A stretch of DNA of 23,851 nucleotides from Bacteroidales bacterium (GCA_030638325.1 DAOWEV010000213.1:1-23851); one strand, 5' to 3'. Shown: positions 15,795 to 23,851, counted from the first letter of the stretch. The notes: a model not told the origin generated them from the letters alone. Numbers and translations: made by a program.

Positions 15795-16652
15795 ATGATG
15801 GACGATATATTGTATGAATTCATTTCCTTAAAAGTAAGATGCCCTCTGTGTGAAAATTCTCTCATGGATAGTGAACAACTTGTAGACGGGCACCCCGGGA
15901 TCAGGTTAGAGATTGAAACAAACGGAGAAAAGGGAACGATTATTTTAAGCCCGATTTATGAAAGTTACAACTACCGTTGTGATATTGAAATCCCGGATGG
16001 CGAAATTGTGAAATTTTACTGCCCCCATTGTTCAGAGCAGATCACAAGCAGTATAGAATGTGAATACTGTGATGCTACCATGGTACCATTGACACTTGAT
16101 ATAGGCGGAAAGGCAATCATCTGCTCCAGGTCCGGGTGCAAGAGCCACTTTCTTGAATTTGAAGATATCAATGCGGCATTGAAGAGATTATACTACCAGC
16201 ATGAATTCCAGGGAAATTTACCAGAGATACCTGAAGAAAATGGTGAGTTAAAAGAAATAATTGAATCAGGAACCTACCTTCCGGTATATTGTCCTTTTTG
16301 TAATAAAACATTGATACATGATGGGTTTGTTAAAATCAAGATCCTTAATGATAAGAATGAAGCAGGCTATATCTTCCTGAGTCCGTACCTGAATGTATTT
16401 ACCTCCAGGTCCACCGTTTTTCTGAAAGAGGACCAGGCTGTGAATGATCTTATATGTCCACATTGCAACTCAAGTTTGATAGATAAAGATGAACAATGTG
16501 GGTTATGCGGATCGCCGGCAGCGAAAATAGCCGTGAGTGCCCAGACAAAACTGATCGATTTTTATATTTGTTCCAAAAAGGGGTGCAGGTGGCACGGTAT
16601 GAATGATGATGATCTTCATGATATCGAACTGGAGGATAGTCTGGAATGGTAG
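15795..16652 (+). CDS. Duplicated zinc-ribbon protein, paralog 2
   Basis: Paralog of the gene at 7404-8273 and first gene of operon B. The ATG at 15795 (or 15798) matches the paralog's N-terminus, LYEFISLK against MYELMSLK; an in-frame TTG at 15756 would add 13 unsupported residues. It has 285 residues. The same two-module cysteine plan is present: opening CPxC, CPHC, CxxC and a C-x4-C-x2-H ending in each half, with the second half starting CPFC. SAQTKLIDFYIC and the terminal LEDSLEW are nearly or fully identical to paralog 1. No catalytic motif, signal peptide or membrane segment is visible. Its position 81 bp before nfnA, and the ZnR-NfnB fusion two genes on, point to an accessory or electron-carrier role with the transhydrogenase. 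Confidence 0.8.
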   Translation: MMDDILYEFISLKVRCPLCENSLMDSEQLVDGHPGIRLEIETNGEKGTIILSPIYESYNYRCDIEIPDGEIVKFYCPHCSEQITSSIECEYCDATMVPLTLDIGGKAIICSRSGCKSHFLEFEDINAALKRLYYQHEFQGNLPEIPEENGELKEIIESGTYLPVYCPFCNKTLIHDGFVKIKILNDKNEAGYIFLSPYLNVFTSRSTVFLKEDQAVNDLICPHCNSSLIDKDEQCGLCGSPAAKIAVSAQTKLIDFYICSKKGCRWHGMNDDDLHDIELEDSLEW

Positions 16653-16733
16653 AAAATGTTATAAGCTGGTCTTGAAAATATTTTACTGAAAAAACAACGT
16701 TATAAAAGAAAATAGTATTAATAGTACAATAAT

Positions 16734-17558
16734 ATGTTCGAGATAAAGAGAAAACAATCGATGGCAAAGAATACCATCATCCGTTTTGATATAGAGGCTC
16801 CAAAAATTGCTAAAAAGGTCAAACCCGGACAGTTTGTAATAATCAGGGTGAATGAGACCGGGGAAAGGATCCCGTTAACAGTTGCAGATAAGGATGATTT
16901 TGCAGGTATCATTACGATAATATTCCAGATCGTAGGCAAGACAACTGCACTTATGAGATCTCTTAATGAAGGAGATTATCTCCTGGATGTGGTGGGTCCG
17001 CTGGGCAAACCGGCAGACATTGAGAAGAAAGGAACCGTTATCGTTGTTGGCGGAGGTACGGGAGTCGCTATTCTTTATCACGTTGCAAAGGGGTTCAAGG
17101 AAAATGGAAATTATGTTATCAGCATCATGGGCGCCAAAGAAAAAGAGATGCTGATCCTGGAAAACGAGATGGCAGCCATCAGCGATGAACTTGTCATTAC
17201 CACTGATGACGGAAGCTATGGGAAAAGAGGCTTTGTTACAATGCCACTCGAAAAATACCTGGGCGAAAGATATGATATCTCAATGGTTTATGCTATCGGC
17301 CCGATCATCATGATGAAAAACGTATGTAAGCTTACCAAAAAATATAATATACCAACCATGGTTAGCCTGAATCCCATCATGATAGATGGGACAGGCATGT
17401 GTGGCGGATGCAGGGTGAGAGTGAATAATGAGATCAAGTTTTGTTGTGTGGATGGGCCTGATTTTGACGGACATGCCGTTGATTATGACGAGCTGATAAA
17501 AAGAAATTCTATGTATCTCCAGGATGAAAAAGACTCATTATTATTTTCAATTAAATAA
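16734..17558 (+). CDS. nfnA: NfnA-like FAD/[2Fe-2S] subunit (operon B)
   Basis: A 274-residue counterpart of the gene at 9679-10494. The flavin motif is ERIPLT (44-49) and the nucleotide loop is VGGGTGVA (105-112), closer to the canonical form than in operon A. The C-terminal [2Fe-2S] signature IDGTGMCGGC gives C223, C226 and C238, preceded by D218. It is expected to oxidise NADH or hand electrons to the NfnB-like domain of the next gene, 12 bp downstream. The start could also be the internal ATG at residue 10 (MAKNTIIRF), which aligns less well with the usual N-terminal strand. Nfn-type is preferred over dihydroorotate dehydrogenase or sulfide dehydrogenase because of its neighbour. Confidence 0.85.
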   Translation: MFEIKRKQSMAKNTIIRFDIEAPKIAKKVKPGQFVIIRVNETGERIPLTVADKDDFAGIITIIFQIVGKTTALMRSLNEGDYLLDVVGPLGKPADIEKKGTVIVVGGGTGVAILYHVAKGFKENGNYVISIMGAKEKEMLILENEMAAISDELVITTDDGSYGKRGFVTMPLEKYLGERYDISMVYAIGPIIMMKNVCKLTKKYNIPTMVSLNPIMIDGTGMCGGCRVRVNNEIKFCCVDGPDFDGHAVDYDELIKRNSMYLQDEKDSLLFSIK

Positions 17559-17570
17559 AAGGATGATGAT

Positions 17571-19376
17571 ATGTTAGAACAGGATGTCAGGTATTTAAAA
17601 TATAAAACCTATTTAAGCTTTTATTGTCCGCATTGTAGCAAAACTTTCAATGTTGAACGACAACATGAAAAGTCGTTGATATTCAATGCCAGATACAAGA
17701 ACCAGGACATGGTATTAAAGTTGAGTCCTTTTCTTGATGTATTTGATATCAAGACATCAATACCGTTGAAAGGAGATGATGTGCTGGATGACCTCTTGTG
17801 CCCTCATTGCAAGACCAGCCTTATAAATCCGGACGTCAAATGTGCTGAATGCGGCTCAAAGGTTGGGGAAGCAATTGTTTCGGCCTATGCCAAACTGATA
17901 CCTTTCTTTTTTTGCCTAAAGCATGGATGCGAATGGCATGGTATTACCAAAGAAGATGAAAAAATAATCAAACTGAAGATCCCCAGGCAGGATATGCCTG
18001 AACAGGATCCAGGGATCAGGGCCAAAAATTTCCAGGAAGTCCCTTATGGATTTACAACTGAATTAGCATTGTTGGAGGCAGGAAGGTGCTTACAATGCAA
18101 AAGGCCATTATGTGTTGAAGGATGTCCTGTAAATATTGATATCCCGGGGTTTATAGAGTTAATGACCAAAGAAAAATTTGATGCTGCAGCGAGGAAAATA
18201 AAGGAAACAAATGTTCTTCCGGCGATATGCGGCCGGGTTTGCCCGCAGGAAAGCCAGTGTGAAGCGAGGTGCATTGTGGGCAAGAAAGATGAACCGGTCG
18301 CTATCGGGAGACTGGAACGGTTTGTCGCAGATTACGAGAGAAAGATGGACCTGGTAAAGGTTCCGGAAATCAGGCATTCGACAGGCAAAAAGATCGCTGT
18401 GGTAGGGTCGGGGCCGGGAGGCCTGACAGTGGCAGCCGACATGAGGTTGCTTGGCTATGAAGTAACGATCTTTGAAGCCCTGCATGAGCCAGGAGGTGTT
18501 CTTACTTATGGTATCCCGGAATTCCGTTTGCCTAAATCCATTGTTAAGTTTGAGATCGATTATTTAATTAAATTAGGGTGCAGGCTGGAATTGAATCATA
18601 TTATTGGTAACATTCTGACCGTGGATGACCTGCTGGAGCATTTTGATGCAGTTTATATTGGTGTAGGCGCCGGGTTGCCATGGTTTATGGGACTGGAAGG
18701 TGAGAGTCTTGGCAATATTTTTTCTGCCAATGAATATCTTACCAGGATGAACCTGATGAAAGCATACAAGTTCCCTGAATATGATACTCCGATGCCTAAA
18801 GGTAACAGGATTGCCGTGATCGGTGGTGGCAACGTGGCCATGGACTGTGCCCGGACTGCCATGCGAACCGGCTCCGATGAAGTGACCATCGTGTACAGAA
18901 GATCCAGGCATGAGCTTCCGGCCAGGATTGAGGAAGTACATCATGCTGAAGAAGAAGGGATCAGATTCAGGTTGCTCACAAGCCCTGTCAGGTACATCGG
19001 AACGGATTATAACACGATCAAAGCCATGGAATGTATTCAAATGCAACTGGGCGAGCCTGATGCATCGGGAAGGAGAAGGCCTGTCCCGATTGAAGGATCC
19101 AATTATATCCTGGAGTGTGATATGGCTATTGTTGCTATCGGGAATGGGCCAAATCCGATAATTTTCAACTCCACTCCCGACATGAAACTGAACAAAAGAG
19201 GATACATCGATATCAATCCGGAAACAGGCGAGACATCCAAAGAATTTGTCTATGCCGGAGGGGATATTGTTACCGGATCTGCCACGGTTATCGAGGCCAT
19301 GGGATCAGGAAGGATAGCCGCCAGGGCCATGCATAAAAAACTGAGCAAAGTAAAACCTGAAAAGAAAACCATTTAG
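17571..19376 (+). CDS. Zinc-ribbon/NfnB fusion oxidoreductase
   Basis: A 601-residue fusion. Residues 15-125 match the C-terminal half of the zinc-ribbon proteins: C19/C22, C77/C80, C91/C94 and C115/C120/H123, with LSPFLDVF in between. From about residue 138 it is a complete NfnB/GltD-like flavoprotein. It has two [4Fe-4S] sites (C173, C176, C181, C185; C220, C224, C230, C234), an FAD loop GSGPGG (279-284) and an NADPH loop GGGNVAMD (418-425). The junction falls where a free NfnB would begin. The reading frame is continuous and the start has a ribosome site (AAAGGATG). It pairs with the NfnA-like protein just upstream. The fusion directly links the zinc-ribbon family to NADPH-side electron transfer. 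The function of the added domain is unknown. Confidence 0.88.
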   Translation: MLEQDVRYLKYKTYLSFYCPHCSKTFNVERQHEKSLIFNARYKNQDMVLKLSPFLDVFDIKTSIPLKGDDVLDDLLCPHCKTSLINPDVKCAECGSKVGEAIVSAYAKLIPFFFCLKHGCEWHGITKEDEKIIKLKIPRQDMPEQDPGIRAKNFQEVPYGFTTELALLEAGRCLQCKRPLCVEGCPVNIDIPGFIELMTKEKFDAAARKIKETNVLPAICGRVCPQESQCEARCIVGKKDEPVAIGRLERFVADYERKMDLVKVPEIRHSTGKKIAVVGSGPGGLTVAADMRLLGYEVTIFEALHEPGGVLTYGIPEFRLPKSIVKFEIDYLIKLGCRLELNHIIGNILTVDDLLEHFDAVYIGVGAGLPWFMGLEGESLGNIFSANEYLTRMNLMKAYKFPEYDTPMPKGNRIAVIGGGNVAMDCARTAMRTGSDEVTIVYRRSRHELPARIEEVHHAEEEGIRFRLLTSPVRYIGTDYNTIKAMECIQMQLGEPDASGRRRPVPIEGSNYILECDMAIVAIGNGPNPIIFNSTPDMKLNKRGYIDINPETGETSKEFVYAGGDIVTGSATVIEAMGSGRIAARAMHKKLSKVKPEKKTI

Positions 19377-19459
19377 ACTTCTTATAAATTAATTTCCCGA
19401 TCATTTTTACGGTAAAACATTTTATAAATTTACCACCTCAATCTTAAGCGGTTAAGAAG

Positions 19460-19993
19460 ATGCGAATTGAAAGAATTAACATTGAAGAAATAAAGGATGT
19501 CAGGGAGGGTGTTGACCTGGCATTGCTGGATCCACTGATCGAAAAATTCAGGGATAAAAAAGGTAAGATGATCCCCCTGCTCCAGGGCACACAGGATATT
19601 TACGGATATATTCCGAGGGAGGCATTTGAAAAGATCTCCGGCGAAACCGGCTTGAAACTGAGCGATATGTTTGGTGTGGCCACTTTCTATGCCCAATTTC
19701 GAATGAATCCGGTGGGTAAGCACATTGTGAAAGTATGCCATGGGACGGCCTGTCATGTGCAGAACGCCAACAGCATTACAGAAGCCATGCAGGAAGCCCT
19801 TGGAATTGATGATGGAGAAACTACAGAAGATGGCATGTTCACCCTGGAATCGGTGGCCTGTCTGGGTTGTTGTTCACTGGCGCCGGTGATGATGATCGGC
19901 GATGATACCTTTGGGAAACTTACCGGAACCCAGGCGATCAGGATCATTAAAGAGATTCGGAAGAAGGAGTTGAAGCAAAATCAACCTGATTAA
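19460..19993 (+). CDS. stnA: NuoE/HydC-like [2Fe-2S] subunit (StnA-like)
   Basis: A 177-residue thioredoxin-like [2Fe-2S] protein with ligands C93, C98, C134 and C138. It is the partner of the NuoF/HydB-like protein downstream. With a NuoG-GltD fusion as the third gene, the set matches the StnA-StnB-StnC order of the Sporomusa-type transhydrogenase, hence the symbol, which rests on context. It has a longer N-terminus (about 20 residues) than its paralog at 14769-15221. An 83-bp spacer before it contains a loose GGTAAA/TTTACC stem (19411-19434), so it may have its own transcript start. Confidence 0.85.
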   Translation: MRIERINIEEIKDVREGVDLALLDPLIEKFRDKKGKMIPLLQGTQDIYGYIPREAFEKISGETGLKLSDMFGVATFYAQFRMNPVGKHIVKVCHGTACHVQNANSITEAMQEALGIDDGETTEDGMFTLESVACLGCCSLAPVMMIGDDTFGKLTGTQAIRIIKEIRKKELKQNQPD

Positions 19994-20008
19994 TTCCCTA
20001 AAGGACAA

Positions 20009-20043
20009 GTCGGAAGTCCGAAGACCGAAGACCGAAGTCGGAA
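20009..20043. repeat. Period-7 tandem array inside operon B
   Basis: Five 7-nt units (GTCGGAA, GTCCGAA, GACCGAA, GACCGAA, GTCGGAA) lie in the 159-bp gap between stnA and stnB. An AT-rich stem AAAAACTT/AAGTTTTT follows at 20075-20099. The gap is unusually long for this otherwise tight operon. Confidence 0.7.
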
Positions 20044-20074
20044 GGCCAAAGCAATTTTACTTTTGGCTTTGAAA

Positions 20075-20099
20075 AAAAACTTGCTAAAAAAAAGTTTTT
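20075..20099 (+). other. AT-rich stem before stnB
   Basis: AAAAACTT and AAGTTTTT pair over 8 bp with a 9-nt loop, and T-rich sequence is built into the 3' arm. It could be a weak terminator or attenuator between stnA and stnB, but the low GC content makes this uncertain. Confidence 0.3.
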
Positions 20100-20152
20100 A
20101 TTTGATAATAGTTTAAACAGGGTAAAGAGGACATTCAAGAAATCAATATAAC

Positions 20153-21931
20153 ATGGAACAAACCAAAGTTATTGTCGGTCTCGGTAGCTGTGGGATAGCT
20201 GCCGGCGCTAAGAAAGTGTATGACAGGATCAAGGCTGAAATGGACGCGGAAGGACTTGATTTTGAGTTGAAAAAGACCAGTTGTATCGGGATGTGTTACC
20301 GCGAACCTCTGGTTGAGATCATTGACGAAAATGGATCCTATCTGTATGGTGATATTGATGAAAAAAGGGCTGTCGAGATCATTCAAAAGCATGTGAGCCA
20401 GCATAACCCGGTAAAGGATTATGTGGTTCAGACTGAGCTTTTTGAAACTTCCGACAATGATTTTGTTAAACCACAGGTTAAAATAGTCCTCAGAAATTGC
20501 GGGTATATTGATCCCGAAAAAATAGAAGACTATGAAGCCAGGAGCGGCTACCGGGCCATTCGTAAAATTGCCGCTGAACGTATTGCCAGGCTGGATGTGA
20601 TCCAGACCGTGATCAACAGCGGGTTGCGTGGTCGTGGGGGGGGTGGATTTCCAACCGGACTGAAATGGAAGTTTGCGAATGATAATAAGGCTGATGAAAA
20701 ATTTATCATCTGTAATGCCGACGAAGGAGACCCGGGTGCCTTTATGGACAGGTCGGTGCTTGAAGGCGATCCCCACTCTGTGCTTGAAGGCATGATCATC
20801 GGTGCATACGCCATAGAAGCTACCGGTGGAGTGATTTATTGCCGGGCGGAGTATCCGCTGGCTATCAAACGCCTGAATATTGCCATTGAACAGGCCAGGG
20901 AGAAAGGCTACCTCGGAAAAAATATTCTTGGCGTTGAAGGGTTTAATTTTGACATATACATCAAGGAGGGTGCAGGCGCATTTGTTTGTGGTGAAGAGAC
21001 TGCCCTGATTGCTTCTGTGGAGGGCCTGCGCGGGATGCCCAGGAAAAGGCCTCCTTTCCCGGCTGCCTCCGGGCTCTGGAAGAAGCCTACCAACATCAAC
21101 AACGTCGAAACTTTCGCAAATATCCCCTGGATCATCTTAAATGGTGCGGAGGAGTATGCTAAGTATGGCACGGACAGGAGCAAAGGCACCAAAGTATTTG
21201 CCCTGGCCGGTAAGATCAAACGCTCCGGCCTGGTGGAAGTACCCATGGGGATCAGCATCCGAGATGTGATATTCAAGCTGGGTGGCGGCATACAGGAAGA
21301 TAAAAAATTCAAAGCTGTCCAGATGGGAGGCCCTTCCGGCGGATGTATTCCGGATTCCCTTTCAGATACCATCGTGGATTACGACTCGGTGAATGCCACC
21401 GGGGCCATCATGGGCTCAGGCGGGATGGTGGTTATGGATGAGGCTACCTGTATGGTGGATGTGGCAAAATTTTTCCTCGATTTCACCCGCAAAGAATCCT
21501 GTGGGAAATGTACTTTCTGCCGGATGGGCACCACACGAATGCTGGAGATCCTGACCAGGATCACAGAAGGTAAAGGTGAAGAGGGCGACATTCAGAAACT
21601 TGAGGAGCTGGCTTACGAGATCAAAGATAACTCACTCTGCGGCCTGGGCCAGACTGCCCCCAACCCGGTGCTTACGACCATCAGGTATTTCAGGGACGAA
21701 TATGAGGCTCATATACGGGATAAGAAATGTCCTGCAAAGGTTTGTAAATCCTTGCTTACCTACGAAGTTATCCCTGACAAGTGTACGGGCTGTACACTCT
21801 GTGCAATAAACTGCCCGGTGGATGCCATCGATGGTGAACGCAAGGGGATACATTTCATCAGGCAGGAAGATTGTATTAAGTGCGGCATGTGCTTTACCAA
21901 GTGTAAATTCGATGCTATTCTAACTTATTAG
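20153..21931 (+). CDS. stnB: NuoF/HydB-like NADH-binding flavoprotein (StnB-like)
   Basis: A 592-residue paralog of the gene at 12911-14776. The N-terminal [2Fe-2S] domain has C13, C44 and C48. FMN/NADH motifs are GLRGRGGGGF (157-166), CNADEGDPGAFM (187-198) and GAGAFVCGEETA (273-284). The [4Fe-4S] site is C450, C453, C456, C496, and two C-terminal ferredoxin sites are C544/547/550/554 and C574/577/580/584. In Stn and Hyd complexes this subunit with its NuoE partner is the bifurcating module, coupling NADH to ferredoxin. A run of eight G (20636-20643) falls in the FMN-binding loop. The stop lies 25 bp before stnC. Confidence 0.9.
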   Translation: MEQTKVIVGLGSCGIAAGAKKVYDRIKAEMDAEGLDFELKKTSCIGMCYREPLVEIIDENGSYLYGDIDEKRAVEIIQKHVSQHNPVKDYVVQTELFETSDNDFVKPQVKIVLRNCGYIDPEKIEDYEARSGYRAIRKIAAERIARLDVIQTVINSGLRGRGGGGFPTGLKWKFANDNKADEKFIICNADEGDPGAFMDRSVLEGDPHSVLEGMIIGAYAIEATGGVIYCRAEYPLAIKRLNIAIEQAREKGYLGKNILGVEGFNFDIYIKEGAGAFVCGEETALIASVEGLRGMPRKRPPFPAASGLWKKPTNINNVETFANIPWIILNGAEEYAKYGTDRSKGTKVFALAGKIKRSGLVEVPMGISIRDVIFKLGGGIQEDKKFKAVQMGGPSGGCIPDSLSDTIVDYDSVNATGAIMGSGGMVVMDEATCMVDVAKFFLDFTRKESCGKCTFCRMGTTRMLEILTRITEGKGEEGDIQKLEELAYEIKDNSLCGLGQTAPNPVLTTIRYFRDEYEAHIRDKKCPAKVCKSLLTYEVIPDKCTGCTLCAINCPVDAIDGERKGIHFIRQEDCIKCGMCFTKCKFDAILTY

Positions 21932-21956
21932 TAAAGCGGATTAAAGGATCATTGCG

Positions 21957-23851
21957 ATGAGTGAACAAGTGAATGTGATATTGAACGGAAAGAAGGTGAC
22001 AGGGAACAGGGGAGAATCCATCCTGGAGCTTGCGAGGCGTTATGGGCATGATATTCCGACCTTGTGTCATGACCCCCGTCTGGAACCCTATACTTCCTGT
22101 TATGTTTGTGTAGTCGAAGTTGAGGGTATGCGCGGATTGCAGCCATCCTGCTCTACGAAGATCATGGCCGGGATGCAGATAATAACAGATAGTGAAAGAA
22201 TAAGCAGGGCCCGAAAAACTGCCCTGGACCTGCTTGTAAGTGATCATTATGCCGATTGCATCGGGCCTTGTAAAGAAACATGCCCGGCCGGAGTGGATGT
22301 ACAGGGGTATATCTCCCTGATCGAAAAAGGCCAGTATCATGAAGCTGTTGGATTGATCAAAGAAACAAATCCGTTGCCTGCCATTTGTGGCAGGGTATGC
22401 GTCCGGCCATGTGAAGTGGCCTGCCGCAGAAACCTGCTGGATGAGGGAGCCCCCGTGGGCATAGATTACCTGAAGCGCTTTGCCTCTGACATTGACCTGT
22501 TTTCATCACATAAATGGAAGCCTGAAATAAAAGAGAACACAGGCAAAAAAGTGGCCGTCATTGGTGCCGGGCCTGGAGGATTGTCATGTGGCTTCTTCCT
22601 GCGCAAGGAAGGCCATATGGTAGATATCTTCGAGGCTGCCCCGATGGCAGGAGGATGGCTTCGCTATGGCATCCCCGAATACCGCCTCCCAAATGATATA
22701 CTGCAAAAAGAAGTGGATAACATCACTGAAATGGGGGTACAGATATTCTATAATAAGAAATTGGGCGATCATCTCAAATACAAAGATATACGCAAGAAAT
22801 ATGATGCGATGATACTGGCTGTCGGGTCACAGAAGGGAACCATGATCGGCTGTGAAGGGGAAGATGCAGAAAATGTTTACAGTGGTATCGATTTTCTTAA
22901 GGAAATGGAGATCACCGGAAAAAAACATGATTTCAAGGGAAAGAAAGTAGCTGTGGTCGGGGGAGGTAACACTGCTATGGACTGCTGCCGTACTTCCATA
23001 CGATGCGGAGCTGATAAAGTATATATTATTTACCGCCGGACTGAGAATGAGATGCCTGCCAACCCCATTGAGATCCATGAAGCCAAACTGGAAGGCGTGG
23101 ATTATCAGTTTCTCACCAACCCGGTCAGGATCAATCACACAAAAGACGGTAAGGTGAAATCTATGACTTGCCTGAAGATGGAACTTGGCCCTCCGGATGC
23201 TTCCGGAAGGAGAAGGCCTGTTCCTGTGCCTGATTCGGAATTTGACATTGAGATGGATGTTGTCCTGGCCGCCATTGGCCAGAGAACAATGATTGGCTTT
23301 CAGGATGAAGTGAACGCGGAACTGAATGGTGAGGAACTGAAAGTGAACCGCTGGGGTGATATTGATGCAAATCCCGGTACCTTACAAACGGCTGTTCATA
23401 ACATCTTTGCAGCAGGGGATGGGGTTACCGGACCGGCCACCCTGATCCAGGCGATTGCCCAGGCACGGATCGCTTCGCATTCCTGTGATCAATACCTGCG
23501 TGGCAAGGCTGTTGAACCCTTCAGGGAAGAGTTCTTCAGCAAGAAGGATAATTTCAAGCCACAGGTAACAGAAGACTATGAAGGATCCTTTGCAGCCCAA
23601 CAAAGAGAGGAAATGCCTACGCTGAAACCCGGTAAAAGGATGAACTTCAAGGAAGTGGAGCTGGGGTATGATTCCGAAGAAACAGCCAAACATGAAACAC
23701 AACGCTGCCTGGAATGTGGATGCACTGCCCTGTTTACCTGTGATCTGAAAAAATACTCAACAGAATACGATGCCAGACAAAAAATATATAAAGGTGAGTT
23801 CAAGGAGCATAAAATTGATTTCCGTCATCCCTATATCGAGATCGATAACAA
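21957..23851 (+). CDS. stnC: NuoG-GltD fusion, StnC-like (3' end beyond window)
   Basis: Partial gene; 631 residues are visible with no stop. The ATG at 21957 follows AAAGGAT. The N-terminal domain is NuoG-like with [2Fe-2S] ligands C37, C48, C51 and C65 (C-x10-C-x2-C-x13-C). Then come H97, C101, C105 and C109, and C144, C148, C152, C156, merging NuoG-type and GltD-type cluster motifs. The GltD/NfnB-like body has FAD loop GAGPGG (203-208), NADP loop GGGNTAMD (335-342) and AAGDGVTGPAT (485-495). A late cysteine group, C584, C587, C589, C595, may begin another cluster that continues outside the window. This matches StnC, described as a NuoG-like domain joined to a GltD-like NADPH-binding domain. 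It would complete a StnABC-type ferredoxin-dependent transhydrogenase. Confidence 0.88.
   Translation, partial: MSEQVNVILNGKKVTGNRGESILELARRYGHDIPTLCHDPRLEPYTSCYVCVVEVEGMRGLQPSCSTKIMAGMQIITDSERISRARKTALDLLVSDHYADCIGPCKETCPAGVDVQGYISLIEKGQYHEAVGLIKETNPLPAICGRVCVRPCEVACRRNLLDEGAPVGIDYLKRFASDIDLFSSHKWKPEIKENTGKKVAVIGAGPGGLSCGFFLRKEGHMVDIFEAAPMAGGWLRYGIPEYRLPNDILQKEVDNITEMGVQIFYNKKLGDHLKYKDIRKKYDAMILAVGSQKGTMIGCEGEDAENVYSGIDFLKEMEITGKKHDFKGKKVAVVGGGNTAMDCCRTSIRCGADKVYIIYRRTENEMPANPIEIHEAKLEGVDYQFLTNPVRINHTKDGKVKSMTCLKMELGPPDASGRRRPVPVPDSEFDIEMDVVLAAIGQRTMIGFQDEVNAELNGEELKVNRWGDIDANPGTLQTAVHNIFAAGDGVTGPATLIQAIAQARIASHSCDQYLRGKAVEPFREEFFSKKDNFKPQVTEDYEGSFAAQQREEMPTLKPGKRMNFKEVELGYDSEETAKHETQRCLECGCTALFTCDLKKYSTEYDARQKIYKGEFKEHKIDFRHPYIEIDN

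Noticed and set aside
15767..15817. Short open frame (16 codons) before the second zinc-ribbon gene as a leader peptide
   Set aside because: It overlaps the true start in another frame, shows no run of one amino acid and no attenuator structure.
8280..23851. Respiratory complex I (nuo) locus
   Set aside because: No membrane subunits or NuoB/C/D/I are present. The NuoF-like proteins carry the extra C-terminal ferredoxin clusters of the HydB type.

Overview
The window looks like a chromosomal segment of an anaerobic member of the Bacteroidota (Bacteroidales or a near relative). The grounds are indirect: a Bacteroidota-type -33/-7 promoter (TTTG, 20 nt, TAAATTTG) before one glutamate dehydrogenase gene, weak Shine-Dalgarno sequences, moderate-to-low GC with AT-rich spacers, and spacers full of short-period arrays and small hairpins. 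Everything recognisable is redox or central metabolism. No tRNA, rRNA, CRISPR array or transposase gene was seen.

Region 1 (1-3815): two divergent glutamate dehydrogenase genes. The minus-strand copy has an NADP-type coenzyme pocket and the plus-strand copy an NAD-type pocket. The spacers around them hold a symmetric REP-like palindrome, a 27-bp repeat on both sides of the first gene, three period-8 arrays and several hairpins. Region 2 (3886-8273): a large protein joining GAF-like, receiver and PEP-synthase-type ATP-binding domains, then a cysteine-rich zinc-ribbon protein with an internal duplication.

Region 3 (8280-15221, minus strand, operon A, in transcription order): NuoE-like, NuoF/HydB-like, a NuoG-like protein with a degenerate molybdopterin domain, NfnA-like, NfnB/GltD-like. 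Genes overlap or nearly touch. Region 4 (15795 to window end, plus strand, operon B): a second zinc-ribbon protein, NfnA-like, a fusion of half a zinc-ribbon protein to NfnB, then NuoE-like, NuoF/HydB-like, and a NuoG-GltD fusion resembling StnC of the Sporomusa-type transhydrogenase. The last gene runs off the window.

The two operons diverge from a spacer of about 570 bp and carry the same set of flavin and iron-sulfur modules in shuffled order. All are expected to exchange electrons among NADH, NADPH and probably ferredoxin, some perhaps by flavin-based bifurcation. The NAD/NADP glutamate dehydrogenase pair is another bridge between the same pools. The most notable point is the zinc-ribbon family: one copy abuts operon A, one opens operon B, and a half copy is fused to NfnB. 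This suggests an undescribed accessory subunit of Nfn/Stn-type transhydrogenases.
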